Origin: an uncultured Mycoplasma sp.
Lineage (GTDB): Bacteria > Bacillota_I > Bacilli_A > Mycoplasmatales > Mycoplasmoidaceae
NCBI GenBank assembly: GCA_947174035.1
Contig: CAMWHH010000016.1
Location: 1 to 9,772, forward strand
DNA length: 9,772 bases
Direction of reading: 5' to 3'
The first letter of the stretch is position 1. Each line of letters opens with the position of its first letter. Positions 1 to 7,316 of the stretch are shown here, piece after piece. The notes under the pieces are model-generated. The model saw nothing but the letters and a program-made list of their open reading frames with translations. It was not told the DNA's origin and made no database searches. The position numbers were made by a program, and so were the translations under genes.

Positions 1-410
1 ATTTTTTTGTTAGTGCTTAAATAAATATTTTTCAAAAATAATAAAATGTCTTTATCAAAATTATTAACATTAAAATCAGAATTATTTTCTTTAATCATTC
101 CAATAATATTATTAATTGATTGATTTTTTAGTTTACTTGAATATTCAGATAAAATTGATTTTAAATTTAAATTTTTATAATACTGATTTGAATCTATTTC
201 ATAAAAAGTAGTTGGGATTTGTAAATTAGTAATTCTTTGATCAATTGTTGAGTCATCAAAGAAATCGTTTTTAGCACTAGAAACGTTGCTATTATAAGCA
301 GTATTTAAACTTGTTAAGTAATAACTTAAAACTGCTCCACCTGATGTTGCAAGAACAGATGATACCACACCAATAGATACTAACTTTTTAACTTTATTTC
401 TAATTATCAT
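1..410 (-). CDS. N-terminal part of a secreted or membrane-anchored protein, function unknown
   Basis: This open frame starts with ATG at 410 and stays open for 136 codons to the left edge, so the C-terminus is missing. The protein begins with a short basic segment (MIIRNKVKKL). A hydrophobic stretch of about 20 residues follows (VSIGVVSSVLATSGGAVLSY), which looks like an uncleaved signal anchor or a signal peptide. No Cys sits at the end of the hydrophobic stretch, so it is not an obvious lipoprotein. The rest of the visible part is polar and rich in Asn, Ser, Lys and Ile, as is common in exported mollicute proteins. There is no strong Shine-Dalgarno sequence; only GGGTAAGAAA precedes the ATG. 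A -10 box lies about 30 bp upstream, so it appears to have its own promoter. I do not recognise the family. The start and the export signal are what I see; surface location is inference. Confidence 0.75.
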   Translation of the reverse strand, partial: MIIRNKVKKLVSIGVVSSVLATSGGAVLSYYLTSLNTAYNSNVSSAKNDFFDDSTIDQRITNLQIPTTFYEIDSNQYYKNLNLKSILSEYSSKLKNQSINNIIGMIKENNSDFNVNNFDKDILLFLKNIYLSTNKK

Positions 411-438
411 TTTCTTACCCAACTTTGAAAATAATTTA

Positions 439-444
439 ATTATA
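439..444 (-). promoter_or_regulatory. Probable -10 box of the partial exported-protein gene
   Basis: The minus strand reads TATAAT here, a perfect -10 hexamer. It would put the transcript start near 432 and give a leader of about 20 nt before the ATG at 410. No good -35 is present at the usual distance. The site lies in the 180-bp gap after the rnpB terminator, so the gene cannot easily depend on upstream transcription. Confidence 0.5.
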
Positions 445-592
445 TTAAAAGTAGTAATTCAAATCTCTTTTTAAAAGAAATTAAAAAGAAATTTGTCTAT
501 TCTATTACTAACTATATAATAAATAAATATAAACCATTTTTTAAAAATGTTTATCCTTATTCCATAAATTTTACCTTTTATGAAATAAAAAA

Positions 593-617
593 AATATAAG
601 GAGATAATCCTTATATT
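593..617 (-). terminator. Intrinsic terminator of rnpB
   Basis: A perfect 10-bp inverted repeat (AATATAAGGA at 593-602 and its complement at 608-617) encloses a 5-nt loop. On the minus strand it is followed directly by a run of T residues (TTTTTTTTATTTC). It starts just after the 3' strand of RNase P RNA helix P1 and should define the 3' end of the precursor. Read-through from tpx would also stop here. Confidence 0.85.
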
Positions 618-620
618 AAT

Positions 621-981
621 AGTTAATGAAATAAGCCATGTTCTGTATCTATTATCTAGATGTTGACTATTTATCTAAGAATAAAATTCTTCCGCTATGA
701 AATTCATTTCTTTCATATGCAGTTCCCTTACCAAAATTTAGGTTTCTAACTTGTGGAGTTTACCGCGTTTCACACAAAAAATTTCTTCTTTGCTCGTCTC
801 TGTGGCACTTTAAATACTTAACCATGGAAATAATATTTCTTTAGGTTAAAGTAAAGTCATAAGCTTTTAAACTTCCAGATTTTATTTTTTATTTATCTGC
901 ACAAACACTACTACCATCTCAGATAGTGTTAGCATGGACTTTCCTCTACTTTATTAAAATAGCAGTCAACTATCATTAACA
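621..981 (-). ncRNA. rnpB: RNase P RNA (catalytic subunit of ribonuclease P)
   Basis: This RNA is the ribozyme that cleaves the 5' leader from tRNA precursors, together with the protein RnpA. The universally conserved segments are present in order on the minus strand. AGAGGAAAGTCCATGCT is at 931-947. GCCACAGAGACGAGC is at 792-806. GTGAAACGCGGTAAACTCC is at 755-773. ACAGAACATGGCTTAT is at 631-646, near the 3' end. The ends are set by helix P1: GTTAATGA at the 5' end (973-980) pairs perfectly with TCATTAAC at the 3' end (622-629). The length is about 360 nt, slightly shorter than the roughly 400 nt of Bacillus subtilis. A Bacillus-like (type B) fold is expected from the lineage, but I have not folded the whole RNA. 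The exact mature ends may differ by a few bases. Confidence 0.95.
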
Positions 982-989
982 CCACTATT

Positions 990-995
990 ATTATA
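990..995 (-). promoter_or_regulatory. -10 box of the rnpB promoter, next to the tpx stop codon
   Basis: The minus strand reads TATAAT directly after the tpx TAA (996-998). Transcription would begin about 7 bp downstream, near 981-983, which matches the 5' end of helix P1. The -35 region falls inside the last codons of tpx and is weak (TTTATT-like). rnpB may therefore receive transcription both from here and from read-through of tpx. Confidence 0.6.
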
Positions 996-1511
996 TTAAA
1001 TATCTTTATTTAATAAATTATTTATTGCTTGTTTAATACTGTAAAAATCTAATGGTTCAGATATTCCTTTTGCTAATTGCACATATCTAACAATATTTTG
1101 CTGATCAATAATAAAAACTGATCGATAAATGATATTAGCATGCAAAATATTAACACCATAGTCTTTTGCAAATTTATGATCTCTGTAATCAGATAACATA
1201 AAAATATTTTTCATATTATTAGCACCACATCATTTATTAAATGCGAATACTAAATCAGCACTAACATTTAATAAAGCCAGTCCTTCAACATTACCATATT
1301 CTTCATATAATTTTTTAGTTTGCAAATCACAAACACCTGTATCAATTGAAGGAAAGCAAGAAATAACTTTAATTGAATTTCCAAAATCTTTCAAACAAAC
1401 ATCATCAATTATTCTTCCATCTAATTTTGCTAAGCAAAAATCTGGAGCTTGTTGTCCTACTACTATTTTCTTAGTTTCTAAAGTTATTGCTTTTGTTAAA
1501 TCTACTCTCAT
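996..1511 (-). CDS. tpx: Thiol peroxidase (atypical 2-Cys peroxiredoxin)
   Basis: Tpx reduces hydrogen peroxide and organic hydroperoxides in the cytoplasm with electrons from thioredoxin. The protein is 171 residues, a normal length for the family. The peroxidatic site is PSIDTGVC, with P54, T58 and Cys61. The resolving Cys95 sits in KWCGANN, and Arg130 follows in IYRSVFIID. Cys61 and Cys95 match the E. coli Tpx numbering. Trp94 is encoded by TGA, so the standard code would split the gene in two; with code 4 it is one intact frame. I chose the ATG at 1511 because GGAGAA lies just upstream and the family alignment (VGQQAPDF near residue 18) fits. An in-frame ATG at 1535 would place the Shine-Dalgarno inside the gene. 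Three additional Cys residues (26, 39, 52) are unusual. The gene ends about 15 bp before the 5' end of rnpB, without a terminator between them. Confidence 0.95.
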
Positions 1512-1545
1512 TTTTTCTCCATAATTAAGAATCATTAGAAATTTA

Positions 1546-1551
1546 ATTATA
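1546..1551 (-). promoter_or_regulatory. Probable -10 box of tpx
   Basis: The minus strand reads TATAAT about 35 bp before the chosen tpx start. The predicted transcript start (near 1539) leaves room for the GGAGAA ribosome-binding site but almost none for translation from the alternative ATG at 1535, which supports the start at 1511. The -35 region is not recognisable. Confidence 0.5.
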
Positions 1552-1900
1552 AAATTTAATAATTAAAATATTTAAGTTAATTTAAACAGAATATTAAATT
1601 ATTAAACATATCAATATTAAAACCAAATTAGATAGATAATAAATTTAATTTTAAACTTAAAGTTTCTGCATGGTATTTATTTTGTTTTATTGGTTTTATC
1701 TGTTGTTTTTATTTCTTCTATTTTGTTCATATGCCAAATTCACATATCTACTTTTTTCTTATTTTTTACTTAATCTAAATCTTACTAAACCATACTAAAA
1801 CATTAAATAAATGGTTTTAAAGTTTTTTAAAGAATAATCAACAACTATCTTGGATAAAGTTAAATATTAAAATTTATATAGTAACTTATTAGATAGATAG
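1552..1900. other. Gene-free AT-rich spacer between tpx and the viaA terminator
   Basis: I see no supported gene here on either strand. All frames are broken by frequent TAA/TAG stops even with TGA read as Trp. The longest candidate, a 17-codon frame at 1677-1730, has no ribosome-binding site. No tRNA, tmRNA or SRP RNA signature is visible. The sequence TTAGATAGATA occurs twice in the same orientation near the two ends (1628-1638 and 1889-1899). A weak 7-bp inverted repeat (AAACCAT at 1787-1793 and its complement at 1811-1817) lies inside. The spacer is unusually long for this otherwise compact region, so a decayed gene or a small RNA remains possible. Confidence 0.5.
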
Positions 1901-1942
1901 AAACAAAAAAGTGTCACATATAATGTGAGCACTTTTTTGTTT
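1901..1942 (-). terminator. Strong terminator after the viaA-like gene
   Basis: The arms 1901-1919 and 1923-1942 pair over about 18 bp around a 3-nt loop (ATA), with one small bulge near 1914/1929. The GC-containing core (GTG and CACAT pairs) is flanked by an A-run on one side and a T-run on the other (CACTTTTTTGTTT on the minus strand). It begins 14 bp after the viaA-like stop codon, so it ends the orf285-ravA-viaA transcript. The symmetry means it could work from either side. Confidence 0.85.
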
Positions 1943-1956
1943 TCTATAACATATAG

Positions 1957-3384
1957 TTATTCTAATTGGATATCATCTAAGTTAGAAATATCAATCGGTT
2001 TGTTTAAATCAAGATTTTCATTTAAAACTTTAAGCATTTCTTCTTTGTCTTCAACAAAATCATAATCTTTAACTTTTTTAATAATACCAAAAGTTTGAAC
2101 AGTGTCAATTACCTCTGTTGATAACGAAGAAGCATTCATCAACTCATTAATTAATTCATCTTCAATAATTTCACTATTTGATTTTCAATTATATGTATAA
2201 GTTCAATTTGTATTTAAATGCTTTAACAAATCATTTTTATAGTTTTGATCACTAATTGCAAGTGAATGAAGTTTATGACCAGATTCTTGTAAGTGTTTAA
2301 TTTTTTTCATAATATTTTTCGGTAATTTTTTAAACACAAAGTCTGACATTATTAAAATGTTTGCTTTATTATATTTGCTTTTATGAATTACACTTTCTAT
2401 AGTTGAAAATAATTTTTCTAAATCTGTTCCACCATAAAATGATTTTCTTAAATTCATTTTAACTGTTTTAAATTTAACTTGACTGTTGTATAAGTCATAA
2501 AACTTAGCATCCATTGAAAAAGGAATAAATACAATGTTCATGTTTAATTTTTCTAGTTCTCTAACAAACACCAATGTTAAAGCTTTAGAAATAATTTCTT
2601 TCATATTACGCATTGATCCAGAAGTATCCAAACAAATAAAGATTGGTCCTCTTTCTCCAATGTCTTTTTGACGAATAATTCACTCTTCTTGAAGTTCTCT
2701 TTCAATTCCTCAAAGTTGATAAGTTAATAGTTTTTGTTCTATATAGTTTTTTAAAAAAATAATTTCTAAATCAGGATCATCAAGTTGTGCAATTTCATTA
2801 GGAATTAAATTATTTAAATCACTACTTTGATATAAAGCAAAAGTTTCTTGTGGAATGTTTTCCATAAATAAATCTTTATCTTGCTCTACTAACTCTAAAT
2901 TTTCATCAACATAAGTACCAATGCTTCTAATAAATCTTCTTAAGTTTTCATCATCTTTAACAATATTAAAATAGTTTTCTACAGCTTTAAACAACTGTGA
3001 TTCTCTTTCTTCAATTTTTGTTAAATCTCACAAAATACTTAAATCATATTCTTTAGTTTCAGGAACTTGTTCTAGAACTTTAATCGGAGAAGCTATTGCA
3101 ATTTTTTCATCAGTTGGAACAGTAAACAAAGTTTCATTTGCTTTTAAATCATCTTCAGTCATTCTTTTAGATTCAAAGTATTTAATGATTGGAAATAAAT
3201 TTAAAGCATTTTCTTTTCTTCTTTTAACAGAACTAATTAATTCTTTTTTAAACTTTTCATATTGTTGTTTAGTTGGATTGTTACCTTCTCCATTAACAAA
3301 ATAATAAAGTTTTAAAACTGTTGTTTGACTTTGTTCTAAAAGACCAACTATTTGGTTAACAATATCTATTTCTTTAAATATCAT
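1957..3384 (-). CDS. viaA: ViaA-like VWA-domain protein, partner of the RavA-like ATPase
   Basis: The protein is 475 residues; E. coli ViaA is 483. ViaA binds the AAA+ ATPase RavA and stimulates it. The N-terminal 245 residues are mainly helical and charged. The VWA domain follows (about 247-395) with a complete metal-ion-dependent adhesion site: DTSGS at 253-257, Thr320 in GGTDL and Asp348 in MSDF. The surrounding text (GPIFICLDTSGSM, FYGGTDL, ILIMSDFVFKKLP) resembles ViaA more than generic VWA proteins. After the VWA core there is an acidic tail of about 75 residues. Five Trp codons are TGA (119, 225, 235 and two after 393), so the standard code would break it into four pieces. The ATG at 3384 has AGGAA upstream (3391-3395). 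It lies 61 nt after ravA, separated by a perfect hairpin, and is followed by a strong terminator. The symbol rests on family resemblance and gene order. Confidence 0.9.
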
Positions 3385-3425
3385 AGCTTATTCCTATTTT
3401 CTTAATATATGTTGTAGTAATAAAA

Positions 3426-3456
3426 TAAATAGTTAATTTGTGAAATTAACTATTTA
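3426..3456 (-). repeat. Perfect 14-bp inverted repeat covering the ravA stop codon
   Basis: TAAATAGTTAATTT (3426-3439) and its exact complement (3443-3456) enclose a 3-nt loop. The ravA stop codon (3446-3448) lies inside one arm. In the transcript the hairpin would form right at the end of ravA and 41 nt before the viaA start. The bases after it (ATTTTATTA) are only loosely T-rich, so it could be a partial terminator, an mRNA stability element or a processing site. The stem is almost all A-T, but a perfect 14-bp match is unlikely to be chance. Confidence 0.7.
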
Positions 3457-5167
3457 ATGTTGGTAAAATTTTGTCTTTATCTTTTGTTGTGAATCCATAG
3501 TTAATTAATTTAATGTATACAAACATATCTTTTGTTTTATCAACTATGTCTTCAAGTTTTTGAATAGAGTCTTCAATTGCTTCTTTTAAGAAACCTAAAT
3601 CTTTTTTCTCAACAAAAATGTTATTTGCTGTTACTCCATCAAATCTTTTTTCTCTTAATATTTTTAAACCATCAATGTCTAAGTTAATTCTATTAATTAA
3701 AGTCGTTGCAGTATTTTTAATATCTTTAATGAAATCAACTGTTGGTCTAACTAAACGGTAGTGATCAACTTCTTTTTCTTCAAAGTTAGTATAAATTTTA
3801 ACTTTTTCACCATTTTCATTTGCGTCTTTATAAACAAAGAAATTAGTTCCATCATACTTAATTAATGCACGTCTAGATGGAGAAGCACTTGTTTTGAACT
3901 CTTCAGCTGTACAATAATTAACCATTCAATCCATAACTTCAAAGTTATCATTTTTTGGAATGTTATCAATATCTTCTTTTTTAAAGAAATATTTGTTTTT
4001 TTCACCATCCATAAAGTAATAATAAACACCTTGTTTATTACGGTATGGTTTAATAACAACATTAGCTTTCTTTTCATGGATAGCAATGTTATCAATAATT
4101 GTTTCTCTAATTTTGTTAAAAGATTCTACAGCATATGCATATCTTCCATCAATTCCATATTCAATTGAAGAAGCAGTATCATTAATCATTTTAATGATTT
4201 CAGGAATTTGTGTAGTATTGTTTCAAATTACATTTTGTAAAATAAAACAGTCTGTTACATCAACATGTAATCTTCCGTTCAAGTAAGCTGAAGTTCTAAG
4301 TAATGATCCAATTTTTTTTCATTTACGGTCAGAAACATAAATTAAGTCAAAGTCATTTGGGTTTTGGTTAACTTCTTTTACTTTTTCATTAAATTCATTA
4401 ATTTTCTTTCTTAATAATGAAATGAATCTTTTAACATTCTTAGGAATTTCAACATAGTGAGTATTTTTAGCAACAGTTTTTAAATAAGATAATTCAAATT
4501 TATCTGATTCAGACAACTCTTGTTCATCTAAGATGTTTACTGGGTTATCAATCAAGTTAAGTAATTTTTCTTCAGCTTGAATTGGTTTCATATCAACTCT
4601 AATGATGAAACGGTCTCATAAGGCTTCTAGACCTTTATTTCTTTCAGGTAACTCGTTTGATGCAGCAATTAATAATGCTAAAGGAACTCTAACTGGTTTA
4701 CCATCATTAATAAAGATTTTTTCGTTAATAATCATCAACAAAGCGTTTTGAATTGAAGATGATGCTTTTCAAATTTCATCTAAGAACCCAATTTCAGCAG
4801 TAGGTAAATAACCTTCAGTTTTTCTTACATACTTTCCTTGTTTTAATTCAATAATGTCAATAGGTCCAAAAATTTCATCTGGAGTACTATATCTGTTCAT
4901 TAAAACTTCAAAAGTATTTGAGTTTTTAAAGATGTCAGCAACTTTTCTTGAAACTAAAGACTTTGCAATCCCTGGAGGACCTAACATAAAAATTGATTCT
5001 CCTGCCATTGCACAAAGGAAAGATAATTTTAAAACTTCTTCTCTTTCTACAGTGTTTTTAGATACTTTAGTTATAACATTAACAACTTGTTGTCTAGTTT
5101 TTTCAGCTTCTAATTTGATTTGTTCAATTTCTTGATTACTCAAGTTTCTTAATTTATCATTATTCAT
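3446..5167 (-). CDS. ravA: RavA-like MoxR-family AAA+ ATPase
   Basis: The protein is 573 residues; E. coli RavA is about 500. RavA forms a hexameric ATPase that works with ViaA. The AAA+ core shows Walker A GPPGIAKS (63-70), Walker B IGFLDEIW (126-133), sensor 1 AASNELPE (168-175), a probable arginine finger in EALWDR (Arg186) and the sensor 2 region SDRKWKK ending near 285. The strings LDEIWK, ASNELPE and SDRKWKK are RavA-specific in style. The helical region continues to about 365. A beta-rich segment at about 367-470 contains two similar stretches (VVIKPYRNKQGVYYYF and ALIKYDGTNFFVYKD). It sits where RavA carries its LARA domain. Helices close the protein. Five Trp codons are TGA. The start at 5167 follows AGGAG at 8 nt. 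It lies 39 nt after orf285 and upstream of viaA, the same order as in ravA-viaA operons. What it acts on is not shown by the sequence. Confidence 0.93.
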
Positions 5168-5206
5168 CGACTTTTCTCCTATATATTACTACTTATTCAA
5201 TGATTA

Positions 5207-6064
5207 TTATTTAGAGTTAATTTGCATTAAAACTTTTTCAATTTGCTCGTCCACGTATTTTTTAGTTGCTGCATCTGTATCATTTACAGGTTGTGTAAGA
5301 TTTGTAATGCTTTTAAAATTTGCATCAATAAAGATAGAATTATTTGCACTATCTGTGAAAGTATGATGCTTTTCAAACATTTGGATTTCTTGCATCATTG
5401 GTTGAAGTTCATCAAAATTTTCTAACATAAAAATGTTTACTAAATCAGTTAACTTCAACATTGTGCTTCTTGTCATGTTCATTACATCGCTTGGAACTTC
5501 TACACCATTGTCAGCCATATCTTTTAATTTTTCATATAGCTTTTTTACTTTATCTAATTCACCTTTATAGGCTTTTTCTAAATTTTCAGGTGTAAGCATT
5601 TCAGAATCAGTGTTTCTTAAACGGTCCCTAATGTTTGCTTGTAAATCATTTCAAGAAATAGCAAATATATTTGGATTAATAATAGTTTGATTATTTGCTT
5701 TATAATTTTGATCTCTTACATGCTCTTTGTAATCATAAACATTTTTTGCAATTATTTTATACAAATAACCATACTTTTTATGATTACCTTTTCTAATGGC
5801 CATGATAATTGATTTACGGTATAACTCAATTTCAGCCTTACTAGGAGCATCTAAAGTTTTGTTCATGAACTTATAAATAGTAGCAACTATTTCATCACTT
5901 CTATCTATAATCTTTGAATATAATTGTAAATTCTTTTTAAACTCTTCACTATCATATTCAAAATCTAAATGATCTGTACTATCTGCAGCAGTTGTTTTTT
6001 TAGCATCAGCTGCTTCAGGTTGTTCTACAACTTCTTGAACATTTGAATCCTTTTCTTTAGCCAT
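5207..6064 (-). CDS. Unknown helical protein with a tail-fibre-like C-terminal motif, first gene of the ravA-viaA operon
   Basis: The protein is 285 residues and I do not recognise the family. Residues 1-35 are polar and acidic (VVEQPEAADAKK and similar), probably disordered. Residues 35-240 are charged and predicted helical, including a likely coiled segment (KAYKGELDKVKKLYEKLKDM) in the second half. The last 40 residues change style: NSIFIDANFKSITNL leads into PVNDTDAATKKYVDEQI (about 259-275), then a short helix. That pattern is common near trimerisation regions of phage tail fibres. No signal peptide or membrane segment is seen. Trp138 is TGA; the standard code would split the gene. The ATG at 6064 is preceded by GAGGAAA. 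Since it opens the operon with ravA and viaA it may be an adaptor or client-binding subunit; this is inference. No ATPase or VWA motif is present. Confidence 0.85.
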
Positions 6065-6127
6065 ATTCAATTTCCTCAAAAAAATATAAGTGTTAGTTAA
6101 ATGTATAAACTACAAAGATACTCTTAT

Positions 6128-6156
6128 ATTATATTATGTAAAAAAACAAAAAACAA
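6128..6156 (-). promoter_or_regulatory. Promoter of the orf285-ravA-viaA operon
   Basis: The minus strand shows TTGTTT (6151-6156) and TATAAT (6128-6133) separated by 17 bp, a good sigma-70-type arrangement. Transcription would start near 6121 and give a leader of about 57 nt before the ATG at 6064. This is the best promoter in the window and fits a single transcript ending at the terminator at 1901-1942. Confidence 0.6.
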
Positions 6157-6212
6157 ATTTTATTTAGTGAAAATCAAAAATATAGGTATATAATTAAAGT
6201 TTATACACTATA

Positions 6213-6461
6213 TTAATATTTAAATTTTTTAATCAAATTTCTTGATTTTGAAAAAGCTCCTTCAGGATGATTGCTTAACCAAAGTTCTTTTTCAAATGCT
6301 TCCTTTTCTAAAATTTCTGCTTCAATTTTTAAAAGATAATTCTCATACTCATCAATATATAGTGGGGTTTTATGAATGTCTGACAAGGTTAATTCTTCTT
6401 TTACTCTGTCATGAATTGTATAATTTTCAATAATAGCAATATCATCTATTCTTTTTTCCAT
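6213..6461 (-). CDS. Small charged protein of unknown function (82 residues)
   Basis: This short protein is rich in Glu, Lys and Ile and has no signal peptide, membrane segment or cysteine. The middle (YENYLLKIEAEILEKEAFEK) should be one long helix, and the end is basic (NLIKKFKY). I do not recognise it. The ATG at 6461 has GGAG with a 5-nt spacer, which supports real translation. Its single Trp is TGG. It lies 43 bp after the hydrolase gene on the same strand, so it is probably the last gene of the aldehyde dehydrogenase-hydrolase cluster. No clear terminator follows; only a weak AT-rich hairpin near 6180-6190 is present, so some read-through into the next operon is possible. Confidence 0.7.
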   Translation of the reverse strand: MEKRIDDIAIIENYTIHDRVKEELTLSDIHKTPLYIDEYENYLLKIEAEILEKEAFEKELWLSNHPEGAFSKSRNLIKKFKY

Positions 6462-6504
6462 GGTAACTCCAATAAAGAAAACAAAAATTAAAAAATGTAA
6501 TAAA

Positions 6505-7311
6505 TTATTTTATAAAATCATTTATTTTAGTTAGAGCAATGTTTGTTTTTTCTGCTATTGGAACATGCTTAGTATTTTCTATTGCAAAAATTTCAAAAGC
6601 AGGATTTTGCTTAAAAATTAAAACACTCTCTTCATAAGGAATGATATTATCTTCTTTCCCCAAAATCAATAGTGTTGGTTTTTTATTAGCTTTGATTGCT
6701 TGCTGTGCACCTATATTTAATTCGTCTTGATTTTCTTTATCAATAATTCTTTTTAAGAATTTTTGTTTTTGTAGTCTTTGAAATTCAATACTGATAAATC
6801 TTGAATAATTTTTTTGTGAACCAAAAAAAGCAATTGGATCATAAAATAATTCTTTCCCAATCATTTCCATTTGTTCTAAAGTATCAGGAATTAGATGTTT
6901 TATAATTGTTTCATAGTTTTTTTTACTTGCAGGATTTGCGGGTGATTCTAAAATTATTTTCTCTATTCGATCTGAAATTCTTGCATCATTAGCAATAATA
7001 TTACAAATTCCCCCACCCATTGAGTGACCAAATAATATTATATTTTTAATGTCATAATCTAAAATAAATTCAATTGCTAATTCAGAAAAATTGTGAATTG
7101 AAATTTCACTTTCACTCACAATTGGAGTTTGACCATGACCTGGCATATCAAAAGCATAAAAATTGCAATCTAAAAATTTATCAACAATATTACTTTTGTT
7201 TTTATAGCTTCCTGTAAAAGCATGAAAATAAACTATATTTTTTTTATTTTTTTGATCAATTAAAAAAAATTTAGAAAATCGCTCTCATTTTTTTTGTATA
7301 GTATCATTCAT
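6505..7311 (-). CDS. Alpha/beta-hydrolase (serine esterase or lipase type)
   Basis: The protein is 268 residues, normal for a single-domain alpha/beta-hydrolase, and has a full catalytic triad. The nucleophile elbow GHSMGG puts Ser97 as nucleophile. Asp221 lies in LGKEDNIIP and His249 in NTKHVPIAEK. HAFTG (His30) is the expected oxyanion-hole loop, and DMPGHG follows near residue 55, as in many esterases. Residues 125-190 form a helical cap that would set substrate choice. Substrates may be acyl esters such as host or membrane lipids, but nothing here shows which. No signal peptide, so cytoplasmic. Trp9 is TGA; without code 4 the first 55 residues, including the oxyanion loop, would be lost. 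The ATG at 7311 lies 5 nt after the aldehyde dehydrogenase stop codon with no clear Shine-Dalgarno, which suggests translational coupling. Confidence 0.9.
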
Positions 7312-7316
7312 AATAT

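Noticed and set aside
439..600. Possible tRNA, riboswitch or CRISPR repeats in the gap before the exported-protein gene
   Set aside because: No cloverleaf, conserved riboswitch core or regularly spaced repeats are visible; only short A/T runs, the -10 box and the edge of the rnpB terminator.
1677..1730. A 17-codon frame (MNKIEEIKTTDKTNKTK) in the tpx-viaA spacer
   Set aside because: It is very short, has no ribosome-binding site and its composition is what random A-rich sequence gives.
996..5167. Apparent frameshifts or truncations splitting tpx, the viaA-like gene and the ravA-like gene into several pieces
   Set aside because: Every break is an in-frame TGA at a place that fits Trp, with family motifs continuing in the same frame on both sides. 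Code 4 explains all of them, so none is a pseudogene.
4086..5425. Plus-strand open frames of 60-93 codons inside the ravA-like and orf285 genes
   Set aside because: They lie opposite strongly supported minus-strand genes, have no recognisable motifs and only reflect the codon use of the real frame.
5207..6064. A prophage remnant, suggested by the tail-fibre-like motif of orf285
   Set aside because: No integrase, capsid, terminase, tail or attachment-site sequence is seen nearby, and the gene is embedded in a chaperone-type operon. Only the motif similarity is kept.
6103..6206. Inverted pair GTATAAAC (6103-6110) and GTTTATAC (6199-6206) around the operon promoter, as a possible operator
   Set aside because: Only 8 bp of AT-rich sequence, nearly 90 bp apart; expected by chance in a genome this rich in A and T.
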